From Pseudomonas fluorescens (GTDB lineage: Bacteria > Pseudomonadota > Gammaproteobacteria > Pseudomonadales > Pseudomonadaceae): a DNA stretch of 64,000 bases. Positions 34,858 through 43,449 of this stretch are shown in pieces; the stretch's first letter is position 1, and every line of letters starts with the position of its first letter. The notes beneath the pieces are model-generated. The model was not told the origin of the DNA. It worked only from the letters and a program-made list of their open reading frames with translations, and did no database searches. The stretch is taken from positions 5,268,501-5,332,500 of the forward strand of contig NZ_CP012830.1 in the NCBI RefSeq assembly GCF_001307155.1, written 5' to 3'. Made by a program: the position numbers and the translations under genes.

Positions 34858-35439
34858 TCAGGAATGCTCTATCACCATCACCGCAGTGGTGTCCGCTTCG
34901 AGTGCTTCGAACACGTGAGGCACATTCGCCAGGTAGCTGATGTAGTCGCCAGCGTTCAGCAATACAGGTCCAGTCGCCGGGCCGATATGGGCACTGCCAC
35001 TGCACAGCACCACGTGCTCTACGGTGCCCAGTGGGTGGGGCTGAGATAGCTGAACTTCGCCGGGCTGCACTTTGAGCCGGTAGATATCGCGTTGTACTCC
35101 CGCCGGGCAATCGGCAAGCAATGTCGCTGCATAATTGGCAGTCTCGGCATAGGTCGTCATGCCCTCGTTGGCGCGAATCACCCGCAGGGTCTGCTGGGGT
35201 TGCTCGAAGAATCGGGTGACTTGCAAGCCCATTGCCATCGCCAGCGACCACAAGGTTTCGATGCTGGGGTTACCGATTCCCGACTCCAATTGAGACAAGG
35301 TCGACTTCGCCACCCCGGCGCGCTTCGCCAGCTCGGTCAAGGAAAGCCCGGCGGCCAGGCGCTCGCGTTTGATTGAAAGGGCCAGCAGATCGATTCGGCT
35401 CGGGTTATTTATCAGCAGGGTGTTCGTTATACCGGTCAT
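34858..35439 (-). CDS. XRE-family regulator with C-terminal cupin domain
   Basis: A 193-residue protein. An N-terminal XRE helix-turn-helix (about 20-75) reads LSLTELAKRAGVAKSTLSQLESGIGNPSIETLWSLAMAMG. A cupin domain follows (about 100-190), with PGEVQLSQPHPLGTVEHVVLCSG and GDYISYLANVPHVFEA. Regulators of this kind sense small metabolites. It is divergent from the DMT exporter gene, so it most likely controls that exporter. Half-sites TATACCGGTCAT (overlapping its start codon) and TATAGCGGTCAT lie in and next to the 155-bp gap. Confidence 0.92.
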   Translation of the reverse strand: MTGITNTLLINNPSRIDLLALSIKRERLAAGLSLTELAKRAGVAKSTLSQLESGIGNPSIETLWSLAMAMGLQVTRFFEQPQQTLRVIRANEGMTTYAETANYAATLLADCPAGVQRDIYRLKVQPGEVQLSQPHPLGTVEHVVLCSGSAHIGPATGPVLLNAGDYISYLANVPHVFEALEADTTAVMVIEHS

Positions 35440-35504
35440 ATGTTTTGTAAATCATCCTGAAATGGGTTGACGCTCCCAGGCGCCTTGTTCAGTATAGCGG
35501 TCAT
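35428..35504. promoter_or_regulatory. Pair of 12-bp direct repeats in the XRE/DMT divergent region
   Basis: TATACCGGTCAT (35428-35439) and TATAGCGGTCAT (35493-35504) differ at one base and are 65 bp apart in the same orientation. They could be operator sites for the XRE-cupin regulator. A TTGACG and TATAGC pair nearby may be promoter elements, but the spacing is not ideal. Confidence 0.35.
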
Positions 35505-35594
35505 TAGTTCATTATAAAGTCCGTTTTGCCGAACCACCCCCCACGAATGGCGGCTTAGGTTACGGCAATGCCGGCAGCAAGGAAGCAGTGAGTG

Positions 35595-36494
35595 ATGAAG
35601 TCGCAAACCCGTGGGACGCTCGAAATGATTTCGGCCATGGTGATCTCCGGCACGGTGGGCTGGTTCGTCATCATGTCGGGGCAGAGCCCGGAGGTCGTGG
35701 TGTTCTGGCGTTGCTTGTTCGGCGCCATGGCGATGCTGGTTGCGTGCCTGGTGCCCGGGGTGCTTAGCCGCTCCCGGATCAACGCCCGGCAGTTCATTCT
35801 GGTGTGCCTGGGCGGGGTGGCGCTGATTCTCAACTGGGTGCTGTTGTTCAGTGCCTACAAACATTCCTCTATCGCCATTGCGACGGTGGTCTACCACGTT
35901 CAGCCGTTCATGCTGGTCGGTCTGGGTGTGCTGTTCTTCGCCGAGCACCTCAGCGCCGCCAAGGTCGGCTGGTTGATGTTGGCCTTCGCCGGTCTGATGC
36001 TGATCGTGTCCGCCAAAGGCAGTGGGCAGGCCACCGGTGCCGACTACCTGCTGGGCGTCTGCCTGGCCCTGGCTTCAGCCTTCTTCTACGCTGTGGCGGC
36101 AGCGATCACCAAGCGCCTCAAGGATTTACCCGCGCACCTGATCGTGCTGATCCAGATGGTGGTAGGCGTGCTGATCCTGGCACCGTTCGTGGACTTCACC
36201 AGGGTCGATACGGTCGAGAGCGCCTGGACTTACCTGATCATTATCGGCGTGGTCCATACCGGGCTCATGTCGACCCTGCTGTACAGCGCCATCCAGAAAA
36301 TCCCCACGGCGCTGGTCGGGGCACTGTCGTTCATCTATCCGATCGTCGCCATCCTGGTCGACTGGGTTGCCTTCGCCCACCCGCTCGGCGTCCTGCAAGT
36401 GACTGGCGCGAGCGCCATCCTGCTGGCGGCTGCGGGCATGAACTTCGGTTGGTCGCTGGGCCGCGTCCCGCCTCAGATAATTGACAATCAGTAA
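35595..36494 (+). CDS. DMT/EamA-family transporter
   Basis: A 299-residue membrane protein with ten predicted helices in two EamA repeats (MVISGTVGWFVIMSGQSPEVVVFWRCLFG in the first, LGVCLALASAFFYAVAAAITKRLK in the second). Members export amino acids, metabolites or drugs by proton or substrate exchange. Both GTG 35592 and ATG 35595 could be the start after AAGGAAG; the ATG is used. It is divergent from the XRE-cupin regulator. The conserved arrangement of such a regulator next to an EamA exporter suggests efflux of a small metabolite that the cupin senses. Confidence 0.9.
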   Translation: MKSQTRGTLEMISAMVISGTVGWFVIMSGQSPEVVVFWRCLFGAMAMLVACLVPGVLSRSRINARQFILVCLGGVALILNWVLLFSAYKHSSIAIATVVYHVQPFMLVGLGVLFFAEHLSAAKVGWLMLAFAGLMLIVSAKGSGQATGADYLLGVCLALASAFFYAVAAAITKRLKDLPAHLIVLIQMVVGVLILAPFVDFTRVDTVESAWTYLIIIGVVHTGLMSTLLYSAIQKIPTALVGALSFIYPIVAILVDWVAFAHPLGVLQVTGASAILLAAAGMNFGWSLGRVPPQIIDNQ

Positions 36495-36500
36495 ATTTCC

Positions 36501-36728
36501 AGCGGGCTGGATACCACGCCCGAATGGGTAGAGTCGCGCACCGGCATTCGTGAACGCCGAATGGTCAGTGACGGATTGAGCATGCTCGACCTGGCAATCA
36601 AAGCCGGCGCCCGTGCCCTCGCCTTAGCAGGTGGGCGGACGGTGCAGGCTGTGCTGGTCGCGCCCACCTCGCCGGAGCCCATCTGCCCGGCGGTGGCACC
36701 GGAAGTGGCGTCGGCACTTGGGCGACGT
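36501..36728 (+). pseudogene. beta-ketoacyl-ACP synthase III (FabH) N-terminal fragment
   Basis: The frame reads LDTTPEWVESRTGIRERRMV, then SMLDLAIKAGARALA and VQAVLVAPTSPEPICPAVAPEVASALG. This is the N-terminal region of FabH-type synthases (compare DEWIxxRTGIxxR and the following LIVATxTPD and LG). There is no start codon at the expected place, the fragment begins 6 bp after the DMT gene stop, and the match ends before the active-site cysteine. Only about 75 codons remain. Together with the FabF fragment at 34092 it brackets the XRE/DMT pair. Confidence 0.75.
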
Positions 36729-36750
36729 CGCAGCCTAATGACATCACCTC

Positions 36751-36788
36751 TGCCTGCAGCGAGCCGCAGTGCCTGCAGCGAGCCGCAG
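36751..36788 (+). repeat. Two tandem copies of a 19-bp unit
   Basis: TGCCTGCAGCGAGCCGCAG occurs twice in direct tandem. The second copy supplies the left arm of the terminator stem that follows, so this looks like local slippage duplication. Confidence 0.8.
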
Positions 36789-36804
36789 TGCCTGCGGCTC
36801 TTTT
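36780..36804 (+). terminator. Rho-independent terminator
   Basis: GAGCCGCAG and CTGCGGCTC form a perfect 9-bp stem around TGC, followed by TTTT. It lies after the FabH fragment and before the convergent LysR gene. Confidence 0.8.
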
Positions 36805-36858
36805 ATGGGCCGTTGTGAACGCCCGGTCGCCAGCGATTAAGCGCTGCGCCGGTTTGAT

Positions 36859-37773
36859 TCAAAGACTCTCAGGGTCCCCAAAAAACATCTGAATCCGCGA
36901 CCTTAGCCAGCGCTCACCCGGATCGTTGTCCTGTGAGCCGCGCCAGGCCATGTGCAACTCGAAGGTTCGCGTCGGCAGCGGCGGGTCTTCGGCGCGTACG
37001 CCACCGGCGGCGGTCAGTGCATCGGCGGTGTAGTCCGGCACGGTGGCGAGAATATCGGTGCCGGCCAACAGCGTGCCCAAACCATTGAACTGCGGAACCG
37101 CGAGCACCACGTGACGCTTGCGCCCGAGTTTCTCCAGTTCTTCATCGATGAAGCCGCTGAGGTCGCCAGCGAAGGACACCAGCGCATGGGGGCGAGCGCA
37201 GAAGTCGTCCAGGCTCAAGGCGCCGGGGACCGAGTCGGCGCGCAGCAGTTTCGGCATGCTGCGTCGTAGGACTTTGCGCTTCGCGTTGGCCGGCAGATCG
37301 GTGGTGTAGCTGACGCCAATCGAGATTTCGCCCGATGCCAACAGGCTCGGCATCAATAGATAGTTGACGCGTCGCACCACCAGCACGATGCCGGGCGCCT
37401 CCGCACGCAAGCGCTTCAACAGCATCGGCAGCAGGGCGAACTCGACATCATCCGAGAGGCCGATGCGAAACACCGCGGTGCTGGTGGCCGGGTCGAATTC
37501 AGCGGCGCGACTGACAGCGGTCGAAATCGAATCCAGCGCCGGAGAGAGCAGGGCGAAGATTTCCACCGCCCGGGCCGAAGGCTCCATACTACGACCGGTA
37601 CGCACAAACAGCGGGTCGTCGAACAGGCTGCGCAGGCGCGATAACGCCGCACTGATGGCCGGCTGGCCGAGAAACAGCTTCTCCGCCGCGCGGGTCACGC
37701 TGCGTTCATGCATGAGGGTTTCGAACACGATCAACAGGTTCAGGTCGACACGACGCAGGTCATTACGATTCAT
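36859..37773 (-). CDS. LysR-family transcriptional regulator
   Basis: A 304-residue regulator. The N-terminal winged helix (about 1-65) reads VDLNLLIVFETLMHERSVTRAAEKLFLGQPAISAALSRLRSLFDDPLFVRTGR, of the NodD/LeuO-like subgroup. The effector domain follows from about 95. The start at 37773 is preceded by AGGACTCC; the longer open frame is not needed. It points away from the alcohol dehydrogenase-like gene at 38041, and the 267-bp gap between them could hold a shared control region, a usual LysR arrangement. The inducer is unknown. Confidence 0.92.
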   Translation of the reverse strand: MNRNDLRRVDLNLLIVFETLMHERSVTRAAEKLFLGQPAISAALSRLRSLFDDPLFVRTGRSMEPSARAVEIFALLSPALDSISTAVSRAAEFDPATSTAVFRIGLSDDVEFALLPMLLKRLRAEAPGIVLVVRRVNYLLMPSLLASGEISIGVSYTTDLPANAKRKVLRRSMPKLLRADSVPGALSLDDFCARPHALVSFAGDLSGFIDEELEKLGRKRHVVLAVPQFNGLGTLLAGTDILATVPDYTADALTAAGGVRAEDPPLPTRTFELHMAWRGSQDNDPGERWLRSRIQMFFGDPESL

Positions 37774-38040
37774 CTGGAGTCCTGGCAGAGTCAGCAAACT
37801 TGACGAGAGCGGCCATATGAGAACAATGGCCGGCATGAATCTTACGGGGAAAGGCTGTTACTCTGCACCGAGTAATTCATTTTTCCCACAATGCTGGTTC
37901 GGTTTTCTACGTTGATTGACGTATTGCCGGGGCTGCGGAATCAATGACAGGCATGTCGACTATTAATAGCCACTGATGGTCTTGGTCAGAAAGCCCAGAT
38001 AGAGTTCAGGGCATTAGAGGTTACTTTGACGAGGTTTGCG

Positions 38041-39063
38041 ATGTCCCGCACGATCCGTTTTCACAAGTTTGGTCCTGCCGAGGTGCTCAAATGCGAAGAG
38101 CATGCGGCAGCTCTGCCAGCGCCGGGCGAAGTGCAGGTGCGTGTCGAAGCGATCGGCATCAGTTGGTATGACATCCTCTGGCGCCAGAACCTGGCGTCTT
38201 CCCATGCCCGGTTGCCATCGGGCCTTGGCCATGAAATGGCCGGCGTGGTCACCGCCGTCGGCGAAGGTGTCGATGATCTGGCTGTGGGTGACAAGGTCGC
38301 CAGCTTCCCGGCAGAAAGTCCCAATGACTATCCCGTCTACGGCGAGCAGATCGTGCTGCCACGTTCGGCGCTGACGCGCTATCCAGATGTGCTCAGCCCG
38401 ATCGAAGCCGCTGTGCATTACACGCCGCTGCTGGTTGCCTACTTTGCCTACGCCGATCTGGCACGGGTCAAGCCTGGCCAGTTTGCCCTGGTCACCGATG
38501 CGAGCCATTGTGCCGGCCCGTCCTTCGTGCAACTGGGCAAGGCCTTGGGTGTACGGGTCATTGCCGCGACCAAAACGGCCAGCGAGCGCGAATACCTGTT
38601 ATCCCTGGGTGCCGAGAAGGTGATCGTCACTGAAGAGCAGGATCTGCTCATGCAGATCAACAAACTCACCGACAACCGCGGTGTCGACGTGGTATTCGAC
38701 GGCCTCGGTGGTCCGCAGATGTCGATGCTCGGTGACGTGCTGGCGCCTCGTGGCAGCCTGGTGCTGTATGGCCTGCAAGGCGGCAACCAGACTCCGTTCC
38801 CGGCCTGTGCAGCGTTCCAGAAAAACATTCAGTTCTTCGTGCACTGCATCGGCAACTTCACCGGCAAACCGGAACTCGGGATCATTCAGGACCAGGTTGC
38901 ACTGCAACGGGCCTTGCGCGATATCAACCAGTTGACGGCTGACCGTGTACTGCTGCCACTCAAGACCCGGGTCTTCCCGTTTAGCGAGTTTGTCCAGGCG
39001 CACCGTTACATGGATGAGTGTCCGTGTCACGAACGAGTGGCGCTTCAAGTAGAACCTGCATGA
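38041..39063 (+). CDS. Zinc-independent alcohol dehydrogenase-like (quinone oxidoreductase) MDR protein
   Basis: A 340-residue medium-chain dehydrogenase/reductase. It has an N-terminal GroES-like part with GLGHEMAGVVTAVGEGVDDLAVGDKVASF and a Rossmann part where QFALVTDASHCAGPSFVQLGKALGVRVIAAT binds NAD(P)H. NRGVDVVFDGLGGPQMSMLGDVLAPRGSLVLYG follows. The structural-zinc cysteine cluster is absent, which fits the quinone reductase or enoyl reductase subgroup rather than true zinc alcohol dehydrogenases. ATG 38041 has GAGG upstream. A strong terminator follows, so it is a single-gene unit. The divergent LysR gene may regulate it. Confidence 0.9.
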   Translation: MSRTIRFHKFGPAEVLKCEEHAAALPAPGEVQVRVEAIGISWYDILWRQNLASSHARLPSGLGHEMAGVVTAVGEGVDDLAVGDKVASFPAESPNDYPVYGEQIVLPRSALTRYPDVLSPIEAAVHYTPLLVAYFAYADLARVKPGQFALVTDASHCAGPSFVQLGKALGVRVIAATKTASEREYLLSLGAEKVIVTEEQDLLMQINKLTDNRGVDVVFDGLGGPQMSMLGDVLAPRGSLVLYGLQGGNQTPFPACAAFQKNIQFFVHCIGNFTGKPELGIIQDQVALQRALRDINQLTADRVLLPLKTRVFPFSEFVQAHRYMDECPCHERVALQVEPA

Positions 39064-39070
39064 CGCTTGC

Positions 39071-39104
39071 GCAAGAGTCCGTGTTGACGGACTCTTGCAT
39101 TTTT
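39071..39104 (+). terminator. Rho-independent terminator
   Basis: A perfect 12-bp stem (GCAAGAGTCCGT / ACGGACTCTTGC, loop GTTG) is followed by ATTTTT. It ends the dehydrogenase transcript. Confidence 0.9.
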
Positions 39105-39661
39105 GTTGTACGGGTAAACCTCTCATCCCCCTTTGTCATCTGCCGGTTCAGCAACTGAACTGGTTTTTGCTCCTGATCTGTATCTTCTAATCATCATATA
39201 AGCCCTGATAATTGAATGATTAATTTCATCTCAAGGAATGAGTCATGGCTGGGCATGTTTTTTTAATGGGTACTGCTTTGGGTGCTATGTATTCTGACCA
39301 TTGCTCGCCTGCGCTTCGCGTTGAAGCGCGGCAAGTAAGCGGTTCGCTTGTTAGTTATGGAAGTATTGCCTTGCTCTGGTTTCCTTATTTCTCGTGCTCA
39401 TTGTCTGTGGGACGTTGTCGGAAAAATCCTAGGCCGCCCATCCGGCCCGTCGGAGCGCTTGGCCTCGGGGGTTGTGGGCGATTGACTCGGTCGTGAATGC
39501 TATTTCTATAACAATCGTTTCAAATAGTTACCACAACCAAAGTGTTAGCATTTGAAAGCAGATACTCACGATAAGCCGTAATCAGCCATCACCGATCGCA
39601 GATCGTGCAAGCAAATGATTGTTTGTGCGATGCCGACTTTTTGAATATCAGGTAAATGACA
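39105..39661. other. 557-bp region with no clear gene
   Basis: It is lower in GC than its neighbours. The only open frame with a plausible ribosome site is the 83-codon one at 39245. I see no RNA gene or repeat. Confidence 0.5.
39245..39496 (+). CDS. Possible small protein, 83 residues
   Basis: The ATG at 39245 follows AAGGAATGAGTC, an acceptable ribosome site. The N-terminal third is mildly hydrophobic (HVFLMGTALGAMY) and a second hydrophobic patch (SIALLWFPYFSCSL) follows; the C-terminus is rich in Arg, Pro and Gly and looks like translated non-coding DNA. I do not recognise it. It may be spurious. Confidence 0.25.
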   Translation: MAGHVFLMGTALGAMYSDHCSPALRVEARQVSGSLVSYGSIALLWFPYFSCSLSVGRCRKNPRPPIRPVGALGLGGCGRLTRS

Positions 39662-41137
39662 ATGAGCGCAACTCATGATCAAGCGATGAACTATGTCTAT
39701 CAGCAAGTTTTGCAGCGGTTGCTGAGTTTCTTTTCTCGCGCGGAACGTACGGCATTGCAGTTGTTGATCCAGCGTCTGGTGGTGGCTGCCGGGGGAATGG
39801 AGAGAATCGGTACTTACAAGGTGCTGATGATGCACTCGGGAACGCGCGACAGTTGCTACACATTGGCATTCCTGCGTGCCGCGCAGTTGAGTATCGCGGG
39901 CAGAGCGCCAGCGACCTTCCAGTTGCGTGTCGCCACGCTACGGCTGGGCGGGACGACGCCGATGATCATGGAGAATATTCATAGCAGCTACGGCGCCCTG
40001 TTTGTCTATGACGATCCTCGGGTAGAGGTGGTGATGGTCGATAACCGCGAGGTGTTGCCCTTCAGCCATCTGACGCCGATGTCTGAGGCAGGTCGCGATT
40101 TGAATCGCACCAACATGCTGATGCTCGGCCATCTGCGAGGGGCTCACGGGGTGTTTGAAGCGTGTGACGACGGCTATCTGGCGACAGGCGAGTTCTACTT
40201 GCAGATGGCCCGATGGGAGGGCGGTGTCGATACGCTGATCAGCGGTGAAACCGTGCGTCAGCAAAAGCGGTTTTTGACCGGCCTGATGCGCGAGGCACAA
40301 AAGGCCGGCCTGCCGACAATCACACATCCGGCCTTCAGTTATGAAGGATTGTTCTCAACGCTCGAACAATTGGGCGGCGACTGTTATCGCGAGCTTTATG
40401 CGGGCCATGAAACGGTCGAGTGGCGGCCACGCGAGAGCTTTGAGACGCGACGCGGCGCAGACTACATCGATATCCAGGACCTGGTGACCGGCAACATGGA
40501 GGAGCGTTGGCCATTACTGACCGATTTTCTCGGGCTGCAACCGGATGAAATTGACGTTCACCTGCGCGAAAACGAATTCGCCAGTCCTTTGCTCTCGGCC
40601 CATCTGCGGGGCTTGCAGGCCTGCTTCGTGAACGGCCTGGCCTACGAAAACGGATTCAGCGAGTACATACAACGGGCGTTGTTGAAGATGCGTAAACGAC
40701 GTCTGCCCGAGCGGCTTTACGAGCAGGTGCTGGAGGTCTACGGCAATCCACGCGCGATGGCTGAGCTTCGGACCCTGGCGTCGGCCGAGGCTCAGCTAGC
40801 ACTGGGCCTCAATGAAACACAGCAGCTGTGCCTGCTGTTCGCCCCCTTTGTCGATGCCGGTGCCGGGCTTGAGCACTTTTTGCGCCGCTGCCATCCCGGC
40901 ATGTTGGTGGCGATGCCCGAACTGCACAAGGCGATGCAGGGCAATGCCGCTCCTGAGCAAGTCATGCAATGGATGATCGACGTCAGCGGTTTGTCGGTCA
41001 GCCTGATCTGCAAGCTCTACGGCATGCGCTCGGTGTCCGGGATCGGGCTTGAGGCGGGTGATTCGGGCTTGAGTGCCGAAGGCGCGGGAGAGTTTCAGGT
41101 GGACGATGCGCTGAGTGAACGGTCAGCGAGACGTTGA
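39662..41137 (+). CDS. Uncharacterised 491-residue protein coupled to a GntR-type gene
   Basis: I do not recognise this family. The protein begins MSATHDQAMNYVYQQVLQRLLSFFSRAERTALQLL and has no signal peptide or membrane helix. It is rich in Leu, Arg and Glu and mixed alpha/beta in character. A segment near 35-60 (ERIGTYKVLMMHSGTRDSCYTLAFLRAAQL) and one near 135-155 (GHLRGAHGVFEACDDGYLATGEFYL) look structured. AGG lies nine bases before ATG 39662; an earlier ATG at 39656 is too close. Its last 23 bp overlap the start of a truncated GntR-type regulator gene, so the two were once co-expressed, the usual form of a regulator-target pair. Function unknown. Confidence 0.8.
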   Translation: MSATHDQAMNYVYQQVLQRLLSFFSRAERTALQLLIQRLVVAAGGMERIGTYKVLMMHSGTRDSCYTLAFLRAAQLSIAGRAPATFQLRVATLRLGGTTPMIMENIHSSYGALFVYDDPRVEVVMVDNREVLPFSHLTPMSEAGRDLNRTNMLMLGHLRGAHGVFEACDDGYLATGEFYLQMARWEGGVDTLISGETVRQQKRFLTGLMREAQKAGLPTITHPAFSYEGLFSTLEQLGGDCYRELYAGHETVEWRPRESFETRRGADYIDIQDLVTGNMEERWPLLTDFLGLQPDEIDVHLRENEFASPLLSAHLRGLQACFVNGLAYENGFSEYIQRALLKMRKRRLPERLYEQVLEVYGNPRAMAELRTLASAEAQLALGLNETQQLCLLFAPFVDAGAGLEHFLRRCHPGMLVAMPELHKAMQGNAAPEQVMQWMIDVSGLSVSLICKLYGMRSVSGIGLEAGDSGLSAEGAGEFQVDDALSERSARR

Positions 41138-41354
41138 AGGAGTCTGGTTTGACCGATTCAAACACTACCTGCACAGCGATTGGCCAGCGTTCATGAAGGG
41201 GCAAAGGGAAACCGATTTTGCCTACCAGGCCGTGTACCGATACCTGACCAGCCTGATTAATGAAATGGCGACTGAAGCACCGATCAAGCTGCCTTCGCTG
41301 AGGCAACTGGCGGACCGGTTGAACGTGTCGATTTCAACTATCCAGTACGCCTAA
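41115..41354 (+). pseudogene. GntR-family regulator cut off after its helix-turn-helix
   Basis: The frame from GTG 41115 gives 79 residues ending LPSLRQLADRLNVSISTIQYA and then TAA. This is the winged-helix DNA-binding segment of GntR/MocR proteins, which normally continues YS-LEKEG-V and then a long effector or aminotransferase-like domain. Here the reading stops after about 80 residues, and the following DNA in any frame does not resume the family. The break coincides with the change to lower-GC accessory DNA. It could still make a short DNA-binding peptide. Confidence 0.7.
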
Positions 41355-41822
41355 CTACTCCCGATTGTCAACGACCATGTAAAAAATAATTATTTGCCAC
41401 CAACCCCCCGTGCTCTTTGCCTCTCAGAGGCTCAGCTCTCCCTGAAAAACCTCTAAGTTCGAAAAAAGTGTAAAAAAATGGCCCTATTTGGGCCCTTCTG
41501 TTTACATTTTGGATTGGCCGTGACTGATTCAATGAAATGCCTCTGATCCTGCGGAACTAAAGCCGGGTTTGTCGCTTGCCCTAAAGAGTTAGGTGTTCTC
41601 GAATCGGTAGGAGCATCGATGCGCAGATCCTGCTCCGGAAGCGGTATGTGTTGCCGGGGAGTCCACTATTCTGTGGCTCAAAGCCTGGCGTATTATTTGA
41701 ATGCAGGCATACTGCTACTGTCGCGCCTGGCCTGCTTCCCCGTTACCAAGCGCATTAGGGAGGGCTGTCAAACCGCCCTGAAAGCAAAATCGTGACCACT
41801 CCGTTGCAATGGAAGCAGCATC
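41355..41822. other. 468-bp region at the left border of the accessory island
   Basis: No credible gene. A short stem GGCCC-TATTT-GGGCC at 41480-41494, followed by CTTCTGTTT, may be a weak terminator. No tRNA or attachment site is seen. Confidence 0.5.
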
Positions 41823-43088
41823 TTGAAAAATCCACCCAAAAAATTGCCTTCCGAATTTTCGCTTAGGCTTCAAGCGCTCCGGTGCTGGTGCAAGCAGAAA
41901 AAGGAAATAGCTCGTCGGAAGGTGCGCGAGAATATTCTATACCGGTGCCCGACGGCGGTGCTCGGATGTATAAGAATTATTCTCCTTCCATTTTGTAGAT
42001 TTTTGAGCTCGGCAGTGGGGTCTTTAATCATTGCATTGCTTACCATCGGCAGTGCCGCGATCGTTTCGGTTACAAGTACTGAAATTTTCAAGGAGTACCA
42101 AAGTGCTAGTAATTGGGATTCCTTTAGGGCAACCGCACATCTGTGGCCTGCGGTACTTTGCTCCCTTGTTGCTGTTGCTGCAGTAGCTATGCGAGAGGTC
42201 GGTGTAGTCAATTCCGCCAAGAAAAAAGAGCGGGATCTTGAAAAGCAATTGAGCACTATGCCACCGAAGCAGTTTCTGGCGGCTTACAGCGAAATAGTTA
42301 TCAAAACGCGATTTCTCTACGAGACACAGGTACTCGCCAAGTCCCTGACTTCTGACTCTGTAAGTGCTGATATACGTCTGGTGATGCTCAATGTATTGAT
42401 GCTTGCTAGAAATTGGGACAGTGCGTTAAATGATACTTATCGCGCCAATATCATGCTTATCGAGGATGATAAGGCGCGGTGCACTTCGCATCTGTCTGAT
42501 CTGATTTGTGAGAGTCCATTTTTTCTTTTTGGCACCAATCTAGATTCAAGAATTGATACTGCTGATGGTATTTTGTATTTGAAAGATCGTGAGCTGTCCA
42601 CTTTTACGAGTGAAGCTATGGATGCCGAGCCGGACGCCGATATTGAGACAATCTGCTTTCCGTTCACGCTGCCGAACACAAAACTGGAAACCCATCAGCC
42701 GAACATTCCGGGCGCACCCATTGCAATTTCATCATTGCAGCCGCATTACATAGCTGACTGCAGCACCCATTTTTCTGAGTGGCTTGATTCGGAGTTTCAC
42801 GAGGACTCGTATATTTCCCCTCATTATAAGGGGGTTGTCGCAAAGTATTATTCTAAACATCGTTTTGCGGGTTCGATACTTGCTATTCCATTGTTTACGA
42901 AGGATCTTGATGATAAAAAAACCAGAGTCGGTTGCTTTAATATTTACAAGAGTAAAAAAAATATACTGATGGGCGACAGTCGAAACGATCAGTTTGTTGA
43001 GCTTTTGCAGCCAATTTGCTCGATCTTGTCTGATATGATATGTTTATACCGTACATATAGCGACGCGGAGCCTGAAGACAATGCGTGA
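41823..43088 (+). CDS. Two-helix membrane protein with C-terminal GAF-like sensor region
   Basis: A 421-residue protein with a basic N-terminus (1-40, many Lys and Arg). A membrane segment follows near 55-85 (LSSAVGSLIIALLTIGSAAIVSV), with a second near 108-128 (LWPAVLCSLVAVAAVAM). A charged linker KKKERDLEKQL leads to a cytoplasmic part. The C-terminal 130 residues (HYKGVVAKYYSKHRFAGSILAIPLFTKDLDDKKTRVGCFNIYKSKKNIL) have the strand-strand pattern of a GAF/PAS-type domain, by eye only. TTG 41823 after GGAAG is the best start seen; no ATG fits. It overlaps the next small gene by 8 bp. GC is low, as expected for an island gene. It may be a membrane effector or sensor of a defence pair; function unknown. 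Confidence 0.7.
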   Translation: MKNPPKKLPSEFSLRLQALRCWCKQKKEIARRKVRENILYRCPTAVLGCIRIILLPFCRFLSSAVGSLIIALLTIGSAAIVSVTSTEIFKEYQSASNWDSFRATAHLWPAVLCSLVAVAAVAMREVGVVNSAKKKERDLEKQLSTMPPKQFLAAYSEIVIKTRFLYETQVLAKSLTSDSVSADIRLVMLNVLMLARNWDSALNDTYRANIMLIEDDKARCTSHLSDLICESPFFLFGTNLDSRIDTADGILYLKDRELSTFTSEAMDAEPDADIETICFPFTLPNTKLETHQPNIPGAPIAISSLQPHYIADCSTHFSEWLDSEFHEDSYISPHYKGVVAKYYSKHRFAGSILAIPLFTKDLDDKKTRVGCFNIYKSKKNILMGDSRNDQFVELLQPICSILSDMICLYRTYSDAEPEDNA

Positions 43089-43293
43089 GCTCAACATTGA
43101 TAGCAATTTTTCCGCAGCCTCGGTCGAGGCTTCGTCTGGTGACGTCGATCTGAAAAGCGTTGCGCTTGCAAAGATATACAATAATCGTGCCTCGCGTGAT
43201 GAGTTGCGAGCTTCGATGATCGCCAAAGCACGAGATGTCGTCGAGAAGGGTATCGAGTCACTTGAAATGGTGACTGTCATCGAGCACCGCTAA
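43081..43293 (+). CDS. Small 70-residue partner protein
   Basis: The ATG at 43081 overlaps the upstream stop by 8 bp, so translation is coupled. The protein is soluble and helical: a Ser/Asp-rich N-terminus, then LKSVALAKIYNNRASRDELRASMIAKARDVVEKGIESL. No family recognised. A strong terminator follows, so the two genes form one short operon. Confidence 0.65.
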   Translation: MRELNIDSNFSAASVEASSGDVDLKSVALAKIYNNRASRDELRASMIAKARDVVEKGIESLEMVTVIEHR

Positions 43294-43320
43294 TTTTTTA
43301 TTTCAAATAGTTATTATCTT

Positions 43321-43346
43321 AAAGCCACCTATGGGTGGCTTTTTTA
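43321..43346. terminator. Rho-independent terminator
   Basis: AAGCCACC and GGTGGCTT form an 8-bp stem around TATG, followed by a T-run and preceded by AAA, so it can work in both directions. Confidence 0.85.
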
Positions 43347-43449
43347 TGTGTGCTCGCCTTCATCTTCGTTAAAGGTTTAGGCGCACTAGCGGCACCGGGT
43401 TGTGCGATTTCGAACTCTTGGTCGTGAGATCGCGTTTTGAAAAAACGCT

